The notes below the pieces were generated by a model that made no database searches, was not told the DNA's origin, and saw only the letters and a list, made by a program, of their open reading frames with translations. Below are positions 16,557 to 20,254 of a stretch of DNA of 20,254 bases, in pieces. The first letter of the stretch is position 1, and every line of letters starts with the position of its first letter. The DNA comes from CAVPEW01 sp963703565. Its GTDB lineage: Bacteria; Actinomycetota; Acidimicrobiia; Acidimicrobiales; VFJN01. Both the position numbers and the translations under genes were made by a program. The stretch spans positions 1 to 20,254 of the forward strand of contig CAVPEW010000040.1 in NCBI GenBank assembly GCA_963703565.1, read 5' to 3'.

Positions 16557-17050
16557 TGGCGTGGCTGCTCGACACCAACGTGCTGGTGAACGCCAAGCGC
16601 GACTACTACGGCTTCGAGTTCTGCCCCGGCTTTTGGGACTGGCTCGACATCGCGTCTGCGGATGGTCGGGTGGCCAGCATCGAGGCGGTGTACGACGAGC
16701 TCGTCGACTACGGCGATCAGCTGAGCGACTGGGCCCGTGATCATCGCTCGTTCTTCCTCGCACCGGGCGCGGACGAGGTCGGCGCGATGGCGACGGTCAA
16801 CAGTTGGGCTGCGGCCTCGGCCGACTACACGCTTGCGGCCAAGCAGGAGTTCGCCGCGGCTGCGGACTCTGCACTGATCGCCTTTGCGCTGGCGGGTGGG
16901 CACGTCGTCGTCACGCACGAGCTCCCGGCGAACACGCGCAAGCGGATCCCGATACCGAACGCGGCATCGTCTTTGCGTGTCGCCTACGGCTCGCCGTGGC
17001 GGATGCTCCGCGAGGAGCGCCCGTTGTTCGTGCTGCAAGGTGCGTCGTGA
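16556..17050 (+). CDS. DUF4411 PIN-like protein (putative toxin)
   Basis: Predicted 164-residue protein. It has PIN-fold landmarks: WLLDTNVLVNAKRDYY at the N-terminus (Asp6), an acidic SIEAVYDELVDYGD (43-54), and AAADSALIAFALAGGHVVVTHE (Asp104) near the end, consistent with a metal-dependent RNase site. DUF4411 proteins are often encoded next to ImmA/IrrE peptidases, and the pair has been proposed as a toxin-antitoxin module. ATG 16556 overlaps the peptidase stop by 1 nt; GTG 16553 is a possible alternative one codon longer. The stop overlaps the hsdM GTG by 4 nt. Nuclease activity is inferred from fold only. Confidence 0.82.
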   Translation: MAWLLDTNVLVNAKRDYYGFEFCPGFWDWLDIASADGRVASIEAVYDELVDYGDQLSDWARDHRSFFLAPGADEVGAMATVNSWAAASADYTLAAKQEFAAAADSALIAFALAGGHVVVTHELPANTRKRIPIPNAASSLRVAYGSPWRMLREERPLFVLQGAS

Positions 17051-18528
17051 CAGCGACCACTTCGAACCAGCTCGTCCAGAAGCTGTGGAACTTCTGCAAC
17101 GTCCTGCGCGACGACGGCGTGTCGACCATCGAGTACGTCGAGCAGCTCACGTACCTGCTGTTCCTGAAGATGGCCGACGAGCGCCAGAAGGCCGGCCTGG
17201 GAGAAGTCGTGCCGTACGGACTCGACTGGCAGTCGCTGCTCGACCGAGACGGCGACGAGCTCGAGGTCCACTACCGACACCTGCTCGAGTCGCTCGGCCG
17301 CGAGACCGGCACGCTCGGCACGATCTTCCGCAAGGCGCAGAACCGCATCCAGGACCCGGCCAAGTTGCGGCGGCTCGTGGTCAACCTGATCAACGAGGAG
17401 ACCTGGACGTCGGTCGACGCCGATCTCAAGGGCGACGCCTACGAAGGCCTCCTTCAGAAGGGCGCCGAGGACACGAAGTCCGGCGCCGGCCAGTACTTCA
17501 CGCCGCGGGCGTTGATCCGGGCGATGATCGCCTGCCTCCAGCCGAAGCCCGGCGAGACGATTGCCGACCCCGCCTGCGGCACCGGAGGCTTCCTGCTCGC
17601 CGCACACGAGTGGATCGTCGACAACCACATCGCCGAGATGGACGCTGACGACAAGCGTTTCCTTCGCGACGAGGCCGTGCACGGTTGGGAGATCGTCGAC
17701 GGTACCGCCCGCCTCTGCGCCATGAACCTGCTGCTCCACGGCATCGGCACGCCGAACGGCGAGAGCCTCGTCACCGTCGCCGACGCGCTGCGCGCCGACT
17801 CCGGCGTGCGTGTCGACCTCGTCGCCGCCAACCCGCCCTTCGGCCGCAAGTCGTCGATGACGATGGTCAACGAAGCAGGAGAAGCGGAGCGCGAGGATCT
17901 CGTTCTCGTTCGCGACGACTTCTGGGCGTCGACCTCGAACAAGCAGCTCAATTTCCTGCAGCACATCAAGGGGATGCTCAAGATCGGCGGGCGTGCCGCC
18001 GTCGTTCTTCCGGACAACGTGCTGTTCGAGGCCGGCGCGGGCGAGACCATTCGCCGCCGGCTACTCGCCGAGTGTGACCTGCACACGATCCTGCGGTTGC
18101 CGACCGGCATCTTCTACGCCCAGGGCGTCAAGGCGAACGTGGTCTTCTTCGAGCGGAAGCCGGCCGCGGCGGATGCGTGGACGAAGGAGACCTGGGTCTA
18201 CGACCTCCGCACCAACATGCACTTCACGCTCAAGACGAACCCGCTGCGTGCGGCAGACCTCGCCGACTTCGTCGACTGCTACCGGCCGGAGGATCGGTCG
18301 AAGCGCGTCGAGACCGAGCGCTTCCATCGCTTCGCCTACGACGAGCTCGTCGCCCGCGACAAGGCGAACCTCGACATCACGTGGCTGCGCGACGAGTCCC
18401 TCGACGACGCCAGCTCGCTCCCGGCGCCCGGTGTACTCGCGGCCGAAATCGTCGAGGAACTTGAAGCTGCCCTTGCCCAGTTCTCCGAGCTCGCCGCGTC
18501 GCTTCCGGTCGACATGGGCGACGAGTGA
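17047..18528 (+). CDS. hsdM: Type I N6-adenine methyltransferase subunit (HsdM)
   Basis: Predicted 493-residue methyltransferase that methylates adenine with S-adenosylmethionine and forms the M2S core. N-terminal helical domain: VQKLWNFCNVLRDDGVSTIEYVEQLTYLLFLKMADE. SAM site: DPACGTGGF (174-182). Catalytic NPPF at about 262-265 (DLVAANPPFGRKS). GAGQYFTPRALIRAM (147-160) and AVVLPDNVLFEAG are typical of the family. GTG 17047 is chosen because it overlaps the DUF4411 stop (GTGA) and gives the canonical N-terminus; the longer open frame upstream is a shadow of DUF4411. The frame is intact. Unusually, M comes last in the order R-S-(peptidase-PIN)-M. Confidence 0.93.
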   Translation: MTATTSNQLVQKLWNFCNVLRDDGVSTIEYVEQLTYLLFLKMADERQKAGLGEVVPYGLDWQSLLDRDGDELEVHYRHLLESLGRETGTLGTIFRKAQNRIQDPAKLRRLVVNLINEETWTSVDADLKGDAYEGLLQKGAEDTKSGAGQYFTPRALIRAMIACLQPKPGETIADPACGTGGFLLAAHEWIVDNHIAEMDADDKRFLRDEAVHGWEIVDGTARLCAMNLLLHGIGTPNGESLVTVADALRADSGVRVDLVAANPPFGRKSSMTMVNEAGEAEREDLVLVRDDFWASTSNKQLNFLQHIKGMLKIGGRAAVVLPDNVLFEAGAGETIRRRLLAECDLHTILRLPTGIFYAQGVKANVVFFERKPAAADAWTKETWVYDLRTNMHFTLKTNPLRAADLADFVDCYRPEDRSKRVETERFHRFAYDELVARDKANLDITWLRDESLDDASSLPAPGVLAAEIVEELEAALAQFSELAASLPVDMGDE

Positions 18529-18582
18529 AGACTGCTCTGCCGACGTGACTCGATGCATCGGTGCTTCTCGAAAGGTGGATTG

Positions 18583-19520
18583 ATGGGATTCCTGACCCCG
18601 ATGTACGAGCTGGGCCAGTACCTGTCCTGGACGCGCAGCGGCGAGATCCAGCTGCCCGACTTCCAGCGCGGTTACAAGTGGGAGGACGAGCGGATCCGGC
18701 AGCTGCTCGTCACCGTGCTGCGAGGCCACCCGCTCGGGGCCGTGATGCTGCTCAAGACCGGGAACACCCAAGTCCGTTTCAAGCCGCGGGCCATCGAGGG
18801 CGTCGACCTGGCGCCTGGCATCGAGGCCAAGTTTCTCCTGCTCGATGGCCAGCAGCGGCTCACGTCGCTGACACAGGCACTGAGCGGTGACGGCGCGGTG
18901 AGTACGAAGGACGCGCGCGGGAAGCTCCTCGATCGTCGCTATCTGATGCACATGGGAATCGCACTAGTCGACTCCAACCGCGTCGACGAGGCGCTGATCT
19001 CGGTGCCCGTCGACGGGAAGATCCGCTCGAACTTCGGCAAGGACGTCGTCCTCGACCTGAGCGACGAGGAGAAGCAGCGAAGTCACGGCTACTTCCCGCT
19101 GCACCTGCTCTACGGCGACTTCATGAGCTGGATCCTCGACCTCGAGGATCGCGAGCCTCGGCAAGGCCTTCCATCAGCAATTCATCAGCCCAGCAACGAC
19201 GTACGACATCCCTGCGATCGTGCTCGACGAGGACACCGACAAGGCCGCGGTCGCCACCGTGTTCGAGAAGGTCAACATCGGCGGATTGCCGCTCAACGTC
19301 TTCGAGTTGCTGACGGCCGTCTTCGCGGGTGATGCCACGTACTTCCAGGAGACGGGCGAGGACTTCCGGTTGAACGACGACTGGAAGGAGACCCAGCTCA
19401 AGTGGAGCTCGTACTCGGTGCTCTCTGCGGTTGAGAACACGGACTTCCTTCAGGCGGTGACGATGCTCACCACGCGGAAGCGGAACATCGCAGACACGTC
19501 GGATCGGCCCCCGGCTATCT
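18583..19520 (+). pseudogene. DUF262 (GmrS/SspE-like) protein, frameshifted and truncated
   Basis: ATG 18583 with GAAAGGTGG just upstream. Residues 23-33 QLPDFQRGYKW and 87-95 LDGQQRLTS are the hallmark DUF262 motifs; DGQQR is linked to nucleotide use in GmrSD and SspE antiphage nucleases. At about 19150-19165 the frame shifts (EDREP, then GKAFHQQFISPATTYDIPAIVL) and coding continues through VATVFEKVNIGGLPLNVFELLTAVF and NTDFLQAVTMLTT to DRPPAIS near 19520. There the family pattern stops abruptly where a CKRK-type segment is expected, and reverse-strand ATPase sequence begins. Any C-terminal DUF1524/HNH nuclease half is therefore missing. It lies 54 nt after hsdM, on the same strand. Confidence 0.82.
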
Positions 19521-19936
19521 CGGCGTCCCGGCCCCGGCCGGACGACTTGGGGTGCATCGGGCAGGTCCACTCGCCGCGCGACGGCGCTCGCAGCGCAGCG
19601 GCCGGCTCGAGCGCCATGCCGCACTTCGGGCAGCTTCCCGGCCGCGGCTCGTCGACCTCGGGGTCCATCGGGCAAACGTAGCAGGGCCAGGGCGGCGAGG
19701 CCGCAGCGGCGGCTCGTGGCTCGTGATGGTGGCCCGGCCGCCGCGTCTCTTCGTCGGCCGGCGCGAGGTAGCGCGCGGGATCCTGGCGAAACTTGTCGGC
19801 GCACTTGGCGGAACAGAAAGCGTGGGCCCGTCCGTCGTGGAGCGCGCGGTGGGGGCTCTCGGCGCGCACCTTCATGCCGCAGACCGGGTCGGTCTCCGGC
19901 GCGGGATGCGCGGCGCTCGTGCTGGGATCGTTTGGT
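19521..19936 (-). pseudogene. N-terminal metal-binding region of a copper-type P1B ATPase, truncated
   Basis: Minus-strand frame carrying PETDPVCGMKV and AFCSAKCADKFRQDPARYL (a YHS domain), a His-rich linker (PGHHHEP), a first heavy-metal-binding domain (YVCPMDPEVDEPRPGSCPKCGMALEP) and the start of a second (EWTCPMHP, then QVVRPGPG in a shifted frame). This order is found at the front of copper/silver-exporting P-type ATPases. No membrane helices or the DKTGT segment are present because the sequence joins DUF262 at about 19520. The start codon is damaged in this copy (ACC AAA where the inverted copy has ATG AAC at 20024). Confidence 0.75.
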
Positions 19937-20254
19937 CGAAGCCCCCATTTGGTATCGTAGAACACGTGCGCATCCGTGAGAAGCCGAGGCGCACGTGTTC
20001 TACGATACCAAATGGGGGCTTCGATGAACGATCCCAGCACGAGCGCCGCGCGTCCGCGCCGGAGACCGACCCCGTCTGCGGCATGAAGGTGCGCACCGAG
20101 AGCCCCCACCGCGCGCTCCACGACGGGCCCACGCTTTCTGTTCCGCCAAGTGCGCCGACAAGTTTCGCCAGGATCCCGCGCGCTACCTCGCGCCCGCCGA
20201 CGAAGAGACGCGGCCGGGCCACCATCACGAGCCAAGAGCCGCCGCTCCGCTGCG
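19702..20254. repeat. Large inverted repeat (fold-back) at the window end
   Basis: About 19702-19971 reappears in reverse complement as about 19989-20254, with a 17-nt centre. The inner 30 or more bp are identical (CGCACGTGTTCTACGATACC and onward). Further out the right arm lacks short pieces (GACGGGCCC against GACGGACGGGCCC; GCGGCCGGG against GCGGCGGCCGGG) and has other differences. Both arms encode the start of the ATPase gene; only the right arm has the ATG, while its frame breaks soon after. The pattern resembles a fold-back read or mis-assembly at a contig end. Confidence 0.85.

Noticed and set aside
15333..16763. 476-codon minus-strand open frame opposite the ImmA/IrrE gene
   Set aside because: No recognisable domain; the plus strand has HELAH and a good ribosome binding site.
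19938..19971. Metal-responsive operator upstream of the ATPase start
   Set aside because: The AAATGGGGG segment is suggestive but not a symmetric CsoR or MerR-type site, and the region lies in the suspect inverted repeat.
1..20254. CRISPR array or insertion sequence
   Set aside because: No regularly spaced direct repeats and no transposase frames with terminal inverted repeats were seen; the only large inverted repeat is the fold-back at the right end.

Overview
High-GC DNA with dense, mostly overlapping genes. Gene types such as a WYL-domain regulator, a MerR-VOC fusion, DUF4188, a winged-helix AlkZ-like protein and a serine recombinase next to a TrwC-type relaxase suggest an actinobacterium. 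This rests on gene style only; no rRNA or complete tRNA is present to test it. The window reads like a metagenomic or long-read contig. Five genes carry a single shift in reading frame, all in the +1 sense, two carry an in-frame stop, and the right end folds back on itself as a large inverted repeat.

Left block (about 1-6130), chromosome-like accessory genes, mostly on the minus strand: a winged-helix HTH_42/AlkZ-like protein, a frameshifted DUF4188 protein, a MerR regulator fused to a VOC (glyoxalase-like) domain, and a WYL regulator fused in frame to a YjbR/MmcQ-like protein. Two TGTCGACA-N6-TGTCGACA operators separate the WYL gene from a divergent, broken cupin gene. The block ends with a GNAT toxin / ribbon-helix-helix antitoxin pair behind a perfect 13-bp inverted repeat.

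Element boundary (about 6340-6390): a 45-nt 3' half of a CAU-anticodon tRNA, including the T arm, acceptor strand and CCA, lies against the 3' end of a large serine recombinase gene. The recombinase stop codon falls in the tRNA T-loop. This looks like an att site. The 5' half of the tRNA is not visible to its left.

Mobile element (about 6364-19520): a serine recombinase (minus strand, amber codon four residues before the catalytic serine), a small ORF ahead of it, a non-coding interval with a 9-bp-arm hairpin and a very G-rich tract (candidate oriT), and then one long plus-strand run. This run is a MobF/TrwC relaxase-helicase, HsdR, HsdS, an ImmA/IrrE metallopeptidase, a DUF4411 PIN-like protein, HsdM and a DUF262 (GmrS-like) protein. 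The run is tightly packed with several start/stop overlaps. The most interesting arrangement is a complete type I restriction-modification system whose S and M genes are separated by a protease/PIN-like pair, followed by a second, type IV-like nuclease family, all behind a conjugative relaxase.

Right end (about 19520-20254): the DUF262 gene stops mid-domain and is joined head-to-head to the N-terminal metal-binding region of a copper-type P-type ATPase. The start of that gene is then repeated in inverted orientation to the end of the window. This join and fold-back look more like an assembly chimera than biology.
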